From contig NZ_JAOBQJ010000004.1 in the NCBI RefSeq assembly GCF_026162425.1, positions 186,001 through 250,000 of the forward strand: DNA of 64,000 nt, in the 5' to 3' direction. Position 1 is the stretch's first letter; each line of letters opens with the position of its first letter. The stretch is from Flexivirga meconopsidis. Lineage in GTDB: Bacteria; Actinomycetota; Actinomycetes; Actinomycetales; Dermatophilaceae. Under the pieces are notes generated by a model. It did no database searches, had not been told where the DNA came from, and was given only the letters and a program-made list of their open reading frames with translations. Position numbers and translations under genes: made by a program. Below are positions 33,593-41,756 of this stretch, piece by piece.

Positions 33593-34821
33593 CTGCCGAC
33601 GGTCGCTGACGTGGTGTCACGCACCACTGCCCAGGCGAGCGCGGCGACGGCAGCGAGGGCAGCCGTGACGCCGAATGCCACTGGAAAACCCCACATCTGG
33701 GCGAGGAATCCACCAACCACCGGGCCGACCACGGTGCCGACGTCCTGACACATCTGGAAGGTCACGAGCACCGGACCGCCGCGGCCGTGGCCGTACATGA
33801 TGTCGGCCAGCGCCGCCTGCTGGGCGGGACTGACCATGCCGGTGCCGACACCGGCAACGAGGGTGAAGGCGAAGGCCAGTGGCACGGATTCGGTCAGCGC
33901 GAGCGCCGCGGTCGCGAGCGCGAGCACCGTCATACCCGCGACGATGAGTGGCCGGCGACCGACGCGGTCGGACAATCGGCCGGAGGGGAACATCGCCAGG
34001 ACGTCGCCGCAGGCGTAGGTGGCGAGGGCAAGTCCGGCGACGCCCGGCTGTTGGTGCAGCACGATGGCGAAATAGAGCGGTACCAACGAAACTCGCATCG
34101 CGTAGACCCAGCCGAAAATCATCGCCGTGAGCACGGCCGAGCGGTAGGCGCCGATCGCGAGCGCTGCCCGCATCGGCATCGCGGCGACCGTGGGGGAGGT
34201 GTCGATCGCGGTGAGCGGACTGCCTCGCAGCTGCCAGCGGACGACCGCGATCGCGACCAGCAACGCAACGGCGTAGACGACGAACGGCACGCGGAGGCCG
34301 AATCCGACCAGCGCACCACCGAGCAGTGGGCCGCTGATGCTCCCCAGCACGAAACTCGAGGAATAGAGCCCGGACACCCGGCCACGGATAGCCGGGGGTG
34401 CGATGCGGATGATCAGACCCATCGCCGACACGGTGAACATGACCGAGCCGATGCCGCCGAGTCCGCGGAAAACGATGAGTTGCCAATAGTTTTGGGAGAA
34501 TGCCGCGGCCAGCGTCGACAGCGCCACGATGAGCAGGCCGAGCAGGTAGACCGGCTGCTCGCCGAGCTTGCGGACCAGCCGGCCACTCGTCGGGGCGAAG
34601 ACCAGACGCATCACTGCGAATGCGGAGACGACCGCGGACGCGGCGGTGACGCCGACGTCGAAGCTCCTCGCGAACTCCGGTAACGCCGGCGCCACCACGC
34701 CATAGCCGAGCGCGATCACGAAGCTCGCGCAGACCATCACCCATACCTCGCGGGGTATGGCGGGCCGGGCCGCAGGCGCCGCGGTCGGCTCGGGTTCGGT
34801 CGTTGTCATCTCGGCCGTCAT
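33589..34821 (-). CDS. MFS transporter (DHA1-like)
   Basis: 410 aa, twelve membrane segments. The motif SGRLVRKLGEQPVYLLG between TM2 and TM3 and GRLSDRVGRRPLIVAG between TM8 and TM9 are MFS signatures, and PEFARSFDVGVTAASAVVSAFA is typical of drug exporters. The start codon overlaps the stop of the upstream MFS gene (TAATG), so both are produced from the same message. Regulated presumably by the divergent MarR-family protein. Substrates are unknown. Confidence 0.9.
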   Translation of the reverse strand: MTAEMTTTEPEPTAAPAARPAIPREVWVMVCASFVIALGYGVVAPALPEFARSFDVGVTAASAVVSAFAVMRLVFAPTSGRLVRKLGEQPVYLLGLLIVALSTLAAAFSQNYWQLIVFRGLGGIGSVMFTVSAMGLIIRIAPPAIRGRVSGLYSSSFVLGSISGPLLGGALVGFGLRVPFVVYAVALLVAIAVVRWQLRGSPLTAIDTSPTVAAMPMRAALAIGAYRSAVLTAMIFGWVYAMRVSLVPLYFAIVLHQQPGVAGLALATYACGDVLAMFPSGRLSDRVGRRPLIVAGMTVLALATAALALTESVPLAFAFTLVAGVGTGMVSPAQQAALADIMYGHGRGGPVLVTFQMCQDVGTVVGPVVGGFLAQMWGFPVAFGVTAALAAVAALAWAVVRDTTSATVGS

Positions 34822-36299
34822 TATCGCGGCAGACTTGCCTCCTGCGGGGCCGGGGCGTCATCCCGGCTGCGGGTGGCACGCAGCACCCACACGGTGAACG
34901 CGAATCCGGCAATGGTCAGGCCGAGGATGACGACCACCGCGGTCGTCATACCGGGCAACAGTGCGCCGGATCGGATGCCGCCGCTGCCGCCGGCGGTGAT
35001 CGCGGTGACCACCGCCATCATCACCGCGCCACCGACCTGGACGAACGTGTTGAGCAGGCCGGAGGCGAGGCCCTGTTCGTCACTGTCGACACCTTCGGTC
35101 GCCTGGGAGTTGATCGCGGGGAAGGTGAGGGCGAAACCGACGCCGAGCAGCAAGATCGTCGGGAAGAGGAAGTTCCAGTAGCTCATGCCGGGCTGCACGC
35201 GCAGGAATAATGCGTATGCCGCGAGGAACGCGGCCAGGCCGGCTCCGACGAGGGCAGTGGTGTTGACCCGATCCAGCAGCCGATCGATTTTGGTCGCCGA
35301 GGCCACCACGAGCACCCCGGCCGGCAGGAAAGCCAGCGACATGCCCATCGGGCTCCAGCCGAGGGAGTCCTGCACGTAGAGGGTCACCAGGAATTGGAAC
35401 GCCGCGTAGCCACCGAACATCACGAAGCCGGAGATGTTCGCGTGGAGGAGTCGAAGCGACCGAAGGATCCCGAGGCGCACCAGGGGGTGTGGGTGCTTGA
35501 GCTCAACCGCGACGAACGTGACCGCGAGCAGGGCGGAGGCGGCGAACAGGCCGAGCGTCTGCACCGAGGCCCAGCCGGTCTCTGGGGCTCGCACGACGGT
35601 GTAGACCAGGATCAGCACGGACAGCGTTGATGCGACCGCACCGAAGACGTCGAACTCGGCCATCCGGAAGCGTCGTTCGGCGGCTACGCGGGGCAGGACC
35701 CGCCAACCGACTGCGAACAATGCCAAGGCGATCGGGCCGGGGAAGAGCAGGGTCGCGCGCCAAGACACTTCGGTGAGCAGCCCGCCGAAGACAAGCCCGA
35801 GTGAGAAGCCGGAGGCTCCGCACACGGTGTAGATCGAGAACGCCTTGTTGCGCGCACGCCCCTCGGCGAAGGTTGTGGTGATGATCGACAGTCCCGCGGG
35901 GACAGTGAAGGCCGCGGCGATGCCCTTGACGAATCGCATTGCGATCAGCAGCTGTTCGATGCTGATAACGGCGCTGATGACTGAGGCGACACCGAAGACG
36001 AGCACCGCGGCGAGGAAGACGCGGCGTCGACCGAGCAGGTCGGACGCGCGGCCGCCGAGCAGCAACAGGCCGCCGTAGCCGAGCACGTATGCCGAAACGA
36101 TCCATTGCAGGGTCGACGGGTCCATGCCCAGAGCGGTCTTGATGGACGGAAGGGCGACGCCGACCATCGAGATATCAAGGCCGTCGAGGAAGAGTGCCCC
36201 GCACAGCACGACGAGCAACAGCCAGATGCGGCTCGACCAACCGCTGTCGGACGTAACGGGGGGTGCGGGTGACGTGGGTGGGGTGAGAGTCGTGGTCAC
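34821..36299 (-). CDS. MFS transporter, DHA2 (14-TM) drug exporter type
   Basis: 492 aa with about fourteen hydrophobic segments. LDGLDISMVGVALPSIKTALGMDPSTLQWIVSAYVLGYGGLLLLGGRASDLLGRRRVF contains the DHA2 N-terminal signature: the LD..IVNVALP-like motif and the GxLaDrxGrkxxl loop. Such proteins export lipophilic drugs or dyes by proton antiport. The gene is divergent from the MarR gene across an inverted-repeat operator and leads a two-exporter operon. Confidence 0.92.
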   Translation of the reverse strand: MTTTLTPPTSPAPPVTSDSGWSSRIWLLLVVLCGALFLDGLDISMVGVALPSIKTALGMDPSTLQWIVSAYVLGYGGLLLLGGRASDLLGRRRVFLAAVLVFGVASVISAVISIEQLLIAMRFVKGIAAAFTVPAGLSIITTTFAEGRARNKAFSIYTVCGASGFSLGLVFGGLLTEVSWRATLLFPGPIALALFAVGWRVLPRVAAERRFRMAEFDVFGAVASTLSVLILVYTVVRAPETGWASVQTLGLFAASALLAVTFVAVELKHPHPLVRLGILRSLRLLHANISGFVMFGGYAAFQFLVTLYVQDSLGWSPMGMSLAFLPAGVLVVASATKIDRLLDRVNTTALVGAGLAAFLAAYALFLRVQPGMSYWNFLFPTILLLGVGFALTFPAINSQATEGVDSDEQGLASGLLNTFVQVGGAVMMAVVTAITAGGSGGIRSGALLPGMTTAVVVILGLTIAGFAFTVWVLRATRSRDDAPAPQEASLPR

Positions 36300-36312
36300 G
36301 AGAGACGAGCGT

Positions 36313-36369
36313 ATGCACCTGCATTAAATGTGTCTACATAATTTGCGCATGGATTTAATGCGTGTGCAT
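36313..36369. promoter_or_regulatory. MarR-type operator (long inverted repeat)
   Basis: ATGCACCTGCATTAAAT (36313-36329) and ATTTAATGCGTGTGCAT (36353-36369) are inverse copies with 15 of 17 positions matching; the innermost nine bases (GCATTAAAT/ATTTAATGC) are perfect. The arms are separated by 23 bases. They fill the gap between the divergent exporter operon and the MarR gene, and the right arm ends just before the marR -10 box TAAGAT at 36374. Two dimer sites, or one looped site, could be bound. Confidence 0.75.
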
Positions 36370-36386
36370 GTGATAAGATCCCGCTC

Positions 36387-36797
36387 ATGAGTGCGCGCAC
36401 GGATGACGAGTTGGCCGCCCACTGGCATCAGTTGATGGGCGACTATGCGCGACTCACCTGTGCGCTCGACCGGGCACTGCAGGCCGAATGTGAGATCAGC
36501 TCAAGCGAATTCGACGTGTTGGAGCAGCTGGCGACTGCCGACGAGTGCAGTGTCCGGATGGCCGACCTTGCCGAGCACGTGCATCTGTCGCAGTCGGCGC
36601 TGTCCCGGTTGGTGACCCGACTGGAGCGGGACGGGCTCGCGGAGCGGGCAACGTGCACCGCCGACCGGCGGTCGATCTTCGTCGCCGCGACGGCGAAGGG
36701 CACCGCAAAGTATGACGAGGCTCGCCCCGTGCAGCGAGCTGTGCTGCGGACCGAAACCGCCAAGTGCTCGCCGGACTCCGGGGTCTGCGCGAGCTGA
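36387..36797 (+). CDS. MarR-family transcriptional regulator
   Basis: 136 aa from ATG 36387. The winged helix ECEISSSEFDVLEQLATADECSVRMADLAEHVHLSQSALSRLVTRLERDGLAERATCTADRRSIFV is a full MarR DNA-binding domain. The last 20 residues (RTETAKCSPDSGVCAS) are unlike typical MarR tails and may reflect a late frameshift, though the dimerisation N-terminal helices are intact. TAAGAT seven bases before the ATG and lack of a ribosome site imply leaderless mRNA. Expected to repress the two divergent exporters; ligand unknown. Confidence 0.9.
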   Translation: MSARTDDELAAHWHQLMGDYARLTCALDRALQAECEISSSEFDVLEQLATADECSVRMADLAEHVHLSQSALSRLVTRLERDGLAERATCTADRRSIFVAATAKGTAKYDEARPVQRAVLRTETAKCSPDSGVCAS

Positions 36798-36801
36798 GCC
36801 G

Positions 36802-38172
36802 TCAGTCCTCGGCGAGATTGCCGAGCGCGACCTCGATGCCGCGATGGATCGTCGGGTAGGCGTAGATCATCGCGCGCAGCTTGTCGACCGGCACCTCACC
36901 GTGCACGGCGACGGCGAGCCAGCCGATCACCTCGCCGGCGTGCGGCCCCATCACGGTCGCACCGACCAGCACGCCGCGCTCAGCATCCGAAACCACTTTG
37001 ATGAAGCCCTGATTGGCGAACTCGTCGATCCAGCCGCGGGTGGTCTCCGGCACCGGTGTAGACCCGACTGCGACGCGCGACAACGCCTTTCGGGCGTCCG
37101 CCTCCGTCATACCGACGCCGGCGACCTCCGGCTCGGTGAAGGTCACGTGGGGGAGCGCGCGGTAGTCGGCGGGCGGGCCGTCCTCCCCGGCGATGTCGCG
37201 CAATGCGATCGCCGCTTCGTACATCGAGACGTGGGTGAACTGTCCGTGACCGGTGATGTCGCCGATGGCCCACACGCCGTCGGTGACGCGGCATCGTTCG
37301 TCCACCGGGACAGACCGCTCGGCCGTCACACCCACGGCGTCCAGCCCGATGTCGGCGATGTTGAGGCTCCGCCCGGTCGCCACGAGGATGCGCTCGGCGG
37401 TGACTTCGGTGCCGTCGTCGAGAGTCACCGTGACCGACTCGTCGTCACCACGGACCGACTGCACTGCCGCCCCGAGCCTCACGTCGATGCCGTCCTCGGC
37501 GAAGACCTGCGCGAGCTGGTCGGAGACCTCCGGCTCGTCCCGGCCACTCAGTCGTGGCGACCCTTCAACGATTGTCGTTGTGGTGCCGAAACGTGCTGCA
37601 ACCTGGGCCATTTCGCAACCGATCGCGCCGCCACCGAGCACGATCAGCGAGCTCGGCAGCCGCTCCAGTCGCATGAAGTCGCGATTGGTCCAGTAAGGAA
37701 CGTCAGTGAGTCCCTCGATCGGGGGAACTGCGGGTGCGGTGCCGGTGTTGAGCACGATCGCCCGCTCGATGTCGTAGGTGACGCCGTCGGCGGACACCCT
37801 GCCCGGTCCCTCGATCCGGCCGCGCGCCTTGATGACAGTTGCGCCCTTGCCGGTCAGCCGGTCGACCGCGACCTGGTCGTCCCAGTCGTCGGTTGCCTCA
37901 TCCCGGATGCGGCGGGCCACGAGCGACCAGTCGGGCTCGATCTCGCCCACGGATCCGGCGAGTTCGGCGGTGCGGCGTGCCTCGGAGAGCGAGTCCGCCG
38001 CGCGCAGCATCATTTTGGATGGGATGCAGCCGTAGTAGGGACATTCGCCGCCGACCAGGCGCTCGTCGAGGGCGAGCACCCGCAGGCCGCGGGTGGCCAG
38101 CTCTCCCGCGAGGTGTTCACCGCCAGGACCCAATCCGATGACGGCGACGTCGAATGTGGTGTCGGTTGCCAT
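36802..38172 (-). CDS. Pyridine nucleotide-disulfide oxidoreductase (Lpd/MerA-like)
   Basis: 456 aa. FAD-binding GLGPGGEHLAGELATRGLRV, redox pair GGECPYYGCIPSK (Cys44 and Cys49), NAD(P) loop VLGGGAIGCEMAQVAARFG, FAD site GVWAIGDITGHGQFTHV and the C-terminal dimerisation His-Glu YAYPTIHRGIEVAL. The redox pair is of the dihydrolipoamide dehydrogenase/mercuric reductase class but no mercury-binding cysteines occur at the end. Such paralogs (for example Rv0794c-like) are often not the Lpd of 2-oxoacid dehydrogenases. Substrate uncertain. Confidence 0.9.
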   Translation of the reverse strand: MATDTTFDVAVIGLGPGGEHLAGELATRGLRVLALDERLVGGECPYYGCIPSKMMLRAADSLSEARRTAELAGSVGEIEPDWSLVARRIRDEATDDWDDQVAVDRLTGKGATVIKARGRIEGPGRVSADGVTYDIERAIVLNTGTAPAVPPIEGLTDVPYWTNRDFMRLERLPSSLIVLGGGAIGCEMAQVAARFGTTTTIVEGSPRLSGRDEPEVSDQLAQVFAEDGIDVRLGAAVQSVRGDDESVTVTLDDGTEVTAERILVATGRSLNIADIGLDAVGVTAERSVPVDERCRVTDGVWAIGDITGHGQFTHVSMYEAAIALRDIAGEDGPPADYRALPHVTFTEPEVAGVGMTEADARKALSRVAVGSTPVPETTRGWIDEFANQGFIKVVSDAERGVLVGATVMGPHAGEVIGWLAVAVHGEVPVDKLRAMIYAYPTIHRGIEVALGNLAED

Positions 38173-38175
38173 GCC

Positions 38176-39330
38176 TCAGCCTTTCACGCGCTCCAGTCGG
38201 ACGAGCACCTCGTGATGGCGGGTCTGCGGAAACATGTCGAACAACCGCGCTTCTTGCACCCGGTATGACGGCATCCCCGCGAGATCCTTCGCGAGCGAGG
38301 TGGCGTTGCAACTGGAGTAGATCACGTGTGGCACCGAGGACCTTTCCAGTTCGGCGGCAAGGGCGCCGATGCCGCGTCGCGGCGGATTCACGATGACCAG
38401 ATCGGTCGACCCCTGCCCGGACATCAGCTCGCGGTGAGCATCACCCACGTGGAACTCGATGTGTCCCAGCGAGTCTCGCTCAGGTAGCTGTGCAGCACTG
38501 GACCGGGCCGACTCGACGGCATCGGCTGATGACTCCACTCCGCGGACCAGCTCCGGGTGGGAGCGCGGCGTGCCGGCAGCGTGCAGCGCAAAGCCGCCCA
38601 CGCCGCAGAACAGGTCGGCGACGCTGGTGGGGGACAGCCGTTCCGCCCACGTGCCCACTTGCCGGTAGAGGCCCGCCGCAACCGCGGTGTTGGTCTGGAA
38701 GAAGCTCCCGGGCCGCAGGTGCAGGGTGCGGTCGTTGACCGGCATGGCAAGGCTCTGCTGCTCGGTGAGGGTGAGCTCGGTGTCGCCCTCCAGCGCTGCC
38801 TTGTGTTCGGGCAGCAGGTTGGCGGTGACCACCCGCACGCCGGGTACAGCGTCGATGAGCTCGGGGACTGCGCGCTGCAGTTTAGGAAGTTGGCCGGGGG
38901 AGCGGAGGACGAAGCGCACCATCGACTCCCCGGCTGGGGAGTGTGTGATCAGAAGGTGTTTCAGCTCCCCGCTGCGCCGCGGCACGTCGTATGGCGTGAG
39001 CCCGACCTCGGCAACGAACGCGGCGACGTGCTCGATGGTCCGGTGCAGGCCGGGCTCGTACAGGCCGCAGTCACCTAGATCGACGCCGCGGCCGGCGTGG
39101 TCGAGGATGCCGAAGGTCGGTGACGTGCGGGTGCCACCGACCACCAGCTTGGCCTTGTTGCGGAAGTGCGACTCGGGTCCGCGGAAGGGGGTCAGCCAGT
39201 GGTCGGTGGCGACGAAGTCGTGCAGTGCGTCTGCTACCGCGGACTGTAGGTCGCCGACCTGCGCGTCATACGGCTGCCCCATGAGGGAGCACGACCGGCA
39301 GGCGCCCGCGTCGAAGTAGTCGCATTGCAC
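38176..39330 (-). CDS. rlmC: 23S rRNA (uracil-C5)-methyltransferase RlmC-like
   Basis: 384 aa. The N-terminus MQCDYFDAGACRSCSLM with Cys3, Cys11 and Cys14 (plus a later cysteine) forms the iron-sulfur cluster site of RlmC/RlmD. The SAM site is VADLFCGVGGFALHAAG, the catalytic motif IVNPPRRG and the nucleophile Cys341 in YSSCNATSLAKDL. RlmC methylates U747 of 23S rRNA; RumB in E. coli. Short length without a TRAM domain fits RlmC. It starts just 14 bp after the M1 peptidase gene ends on the same strand. Confidence 0.93.
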   Translation of the reverse strand: MQCDYFDAGACRSCSLMGQPYDAQVGDLQSAVADALHDFVATDHWLTPFRGPESHFRNKAKLVVGGTRTSPTFGILDHAGRGVDLGDCGLYEPGLHRTIEHVAAFVAEVGLTPYDVPRRSGELKHLLITHSPAGESMVRFVLRSPGQLPKLQRAVPELIDAVPGVRVVTANLLPEHKAALEGDTELTLTEQQSLAMPVNDRTLHLRPGSFFQTNTAVAAGLYRQVGTWAERLSPTSVADLFCGVGGFALHAAGTPRSHPELVRGVESSADAVESARSSAAQLPERDSLGHIEFHVGDAHRELMSGQGSTDLVIVNPPRRGIGALAAELERSSVPHVIYSSCNATSLAKDLAGMPSYRVQEARLFDMFPQTRHHEVLVRLERVKG

Positions 39331-39345
39331 GGCCCCATTGTCGAC

Positions 39346-40803
39346 CTAGCGCTTGTCCGGGGCGAACAGCGGAGTCGCCTTCGCCTGCTTGGCCGCCGGC
39401 TTCTGGAACGGACCGAACCAGATGTACTTGTCGTCGGGCTTGCTGCGCCCGTAGACCCATGCCTGGAAGAAGTCCGTCACGTCCTTCTTGGCGACCTTGC
39501 CGACATACCGCTCGAACTCTTGCATGGAGGTGTTGCCGCCCTTGTGCAGCTGGGTGTAGTTGCGCAGCACGGTGATGAAGGCAGCGTCCCCGATGTAGCG
39601 GCGCAGCGCCTGCAGGAAGAGCGGACCGCGCGTGTAGGAGTTGCTGAACTCGTTGCCGGCACCCATGTCCCACAATGGATTTGACCAGAATCGGGTGCTG
39701 TCGGCGAACCCGGCCATCTCCTTGGAGTATTCGGTGTCGAGGTTCTCGCCATCCTTGTCCTGCGCCCACAGCCAGGTGCCGTATGACGCGAAGCACTCGT
39801 TCATGCAGACGTCGCGCCAGGTGTCGACGGACATGGTGTCGCCCCACCACTGATGACTCTGCTCGTGCACGATCGTGTCGAGGTCGGCCCACGCAGCATA
39901 GGTCGGGCGCGTCTGGGTCTCCAGGGAGAAGCCGATCTGGTCGGCGACGAAGATCCCGCCACCGGCCGACTGCGGGTAGGGGCCGAAGTAGCGCTCGAGC
40001 AGGTCGAGCACCTCCGGCAGCCGCTTCTCGTCGGCCATCTTGTCCTCCGCGCCCGGCGCGAACGCGGACACCAGCGGGGTGCCGTCCTTGCGCTTCTGCT
40101 TGAGGTAGGTGAACTTGTCGATCGCGATGGTCGTCAAGTAGCCGATGATCGGGTCCTTCTCGACCCAGGTGTAGGTGGTGTTGGCTCCGGCCTTCCTGGC
40201 CGGCTGCTCGATGCCGTTGCTGATCACGCTGTACTCGCTCGGCACCGTCGCCTTGAGCGTGAAGGTCGCCTTGTCCCGGGTGGTGTCGTTGACCGGGTAC
40301 CAGCCGGCGGCCGAGTGCGGCTCGTTGGCGGCGAAGGCTCCTCCCGTCACCGAGGTGTGCCAACCGGAGTTGTCGTCCAGCCCCGAGCTCTCGATCGGCA
40401 CACCGTGATACTTCACCCGCACGTTGAACTGTTGCTTCTTGGCCAGCGGTGTGCCGGGGGTGATCACCAGTTCATGTACGCCCGAGCGGGTCCAGAAGGC
40501 CTTCTTACCGTTCACTGTCACCGAGTCAACCTGCAAACCATACAAATCCAGGTTGAATTGCTTCAGTTTCTGCGTCGTCGTCGCCCGCACGGTGGTGTCG
40601 CCATACAGCATCTTGGTGGCGGGGGTGAAGTTGACGCCGACGGCGTAGTGCTGGACGTCATAACCGCCGTTGCCGTCCATCGGGTAATACGGGTCTCCCG
40701 CTCCGGGTGCGCCGATCGCACCTGCGGCCTGCGCACTGCCGGACGCCCCCAGGGCCAGAGCGGTGGTGGCGGCCAGAGCGCCGACGACGATTCGTGTTCG
40801 CAT
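39346..40803 (-). CDS. Secreted M1-family metallopeptidase
   Basis: 485 aa from ATG 40803, GAGGAAT upstream. A Sec signal peptide (TRIVVGALAATTALALGASGSAQA) ends near residue 27. Zinc-binding HEQSH (His313, Glu314, His317) and Glu336 in CMNECFAS are the M1 gluzincin pattern HExxH-18-E. The exopeptidase loop differs from GAMEN (here DQIGFSLETQTRP), as in several secreted actinobacterial members. The N-terminal beta domain (PYYPMDGNGGYDVQHYAVGVNF) is typical of these aminopeptidase N-like enzymes. It degrades peptides outside the cell; nutrient use or protein turnover is inferred. Confidence 0.92.
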   Translation of the reverse strand: MRTRIVVGALAATTALALGASGSAQAAGAIGAPGAGDPYYPMDGNGGYDVQHYAVGVNFTPATKMLYGDTTVRATTTQKLKQFNLDLYGLQVDSVTVNGKKAFWTRSGVHELVITPGTPLAKKQQFNVRVKYHGVPIESSGLDDNSGWHTSVTGGAFAANEPHSAAGWYPVNDTTRDKATFTLKATVPSEYSVISNGIEQPARKAGANTTYTWVEKDPIIGYLTTIAIDKFTYLKQKRKDGTPLVSAFAPGAEDKMADEKRLPEVLDLLERYFGPYPQSAGGGIFVADQIGFSLETQTRPTYAAWADLDTIVHEQSHQWWGDTMSVDTWRDVCMNECFASYGTWLWAQDKDGENLDTEYSKEMAGFADSTRFWSNPLWDMGAGNEFSNSYTRGPLFLQALRRYIGDAAFITVLRNYTQLHKGGNTSMQEFERYVGKVAKKDVTDFFQAWVYGRSKPDDKYIWFGPFQKPAAKQAKATPLFAPDKR

Positions 40804-40904
40804 GCATTCCTCCCTCAAGCGGCCGGGGAGACCCGACCTTGAACGTGCGTTCGACGTTACTCGCGACTCGGCGACGGGTGGGGTGAGCGAAGGTAAGCGA
40901 ATCG

Positions 40905-41705
40905 TCAAGAAATCCCGCTGAGTTCGCCCCACACGACACTGCTGGTCAGCTGGAGGGTGAGCAGTCCGTCGTCATCTACGAGCGGGTCGGCGATGCGGTG
41001 GACATCGGTGTCGAAGGCGTCGGCTTCATCGCCGGTCATGAGTTCCCGGGCCAGCGTGGAGGTCGAGTGCAGTCCCTCGATGAAGTCGGACACACTCTGT
41101 CTGAAGGGGACCGGCTTGGTGGTGCGAGACCCGTGTTGCTGCCAGAGGCCGCGGGCTGCCAGGTCGCCGGTCGCGGAGTAGCTGGCGTCGTATTCGGGGG
41201 CTCGCGAGTAGCGCGGGACGATCTCTGCGAGGCCGGCGGAGATCTGCGGCGACCGGGCCCAGCGGTCACAGACGGCGAGCACCGCACCCGGTGCCAGCAA
41301 GTCGGCCAGGCGGCGGTGGAGGGTCAGCAGGTCGAACCAGTGCAGACTCGCTCCTGCGACGGCGAGACCGAAAGTACCTGTGTCGGTGAAGGTTTCGACG
41401 GGTTCGACGACCCAGTGCAGGTTGGCCGCATCGCCTCCGGGAAGAGTCCGGCCGGCAGAGACCATGGCGTCATACAGCTCGACCGCGACGATCTCGTCGA
41501 CGCGGGGAGCCAACGGCCTGGCCAATGAGCCTTCGCCGGCGCCGATGTCGAGCACCCGGGCCGGCCGCTCCACCAGATCCGTCAGCAGCTCGATCGCCTC
41601 GTCGGGATAGGGCGGACGTCCGCGGTATGCCGCTGCGACGCCGGCATGCTGGAAGGTGGCGGCGAGTTCCCGTCGTGGTTGGGGCATGTCCGCATCCTTA
41701 CTCAT
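40905..41705 (-). CDS. Class I SAM-dependent methyltransferase
   Basis: 266 aa from ATG 41705 (an ATG six codons later is possible). The Rossmann motif I VLDIGAGEGSLARPLAP, motif II VAVELYDAMV and the acidic loop are present; LHWFDLLTLHRRLADLLAPGAVLAV resembles ubiquinone/menaquinone and antibiotic-type small-molecule methyltransferases. The substrate is not determinable. It is divergent from the UvrA-like gene, with start codons 52 bp apart. Confidence 0.87.
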   Translation of the reverse strand: MSKDADMPQPRRELAATFQHAGVAAAYRGRPPYPDEAIELLTDLVERPARVLDIGAGEGSLARPLAPRVDEIVAVELYDAMVSAGRTLPGGDAANLHWVVEPVETFTDTGTFGLAVAGASLHWFDLLTLHRRLADLLAPGAVLAVCDRWARSPQISAGLAEIVPRYSRAPEYDASYSATGDLAARGLWQQHGSRTTKPVPFRQSVSDFIEGLHSTSTLARELMTGDEADAFDTDVHRIADPLVDDDGLLTLQLTSSVVWGELSGIS

Positions 41706-41756
41706 CGCCGCTCGTCGGCGTGGTCGTTCGCTGCGATCGATGGCACGATCGGGCAC

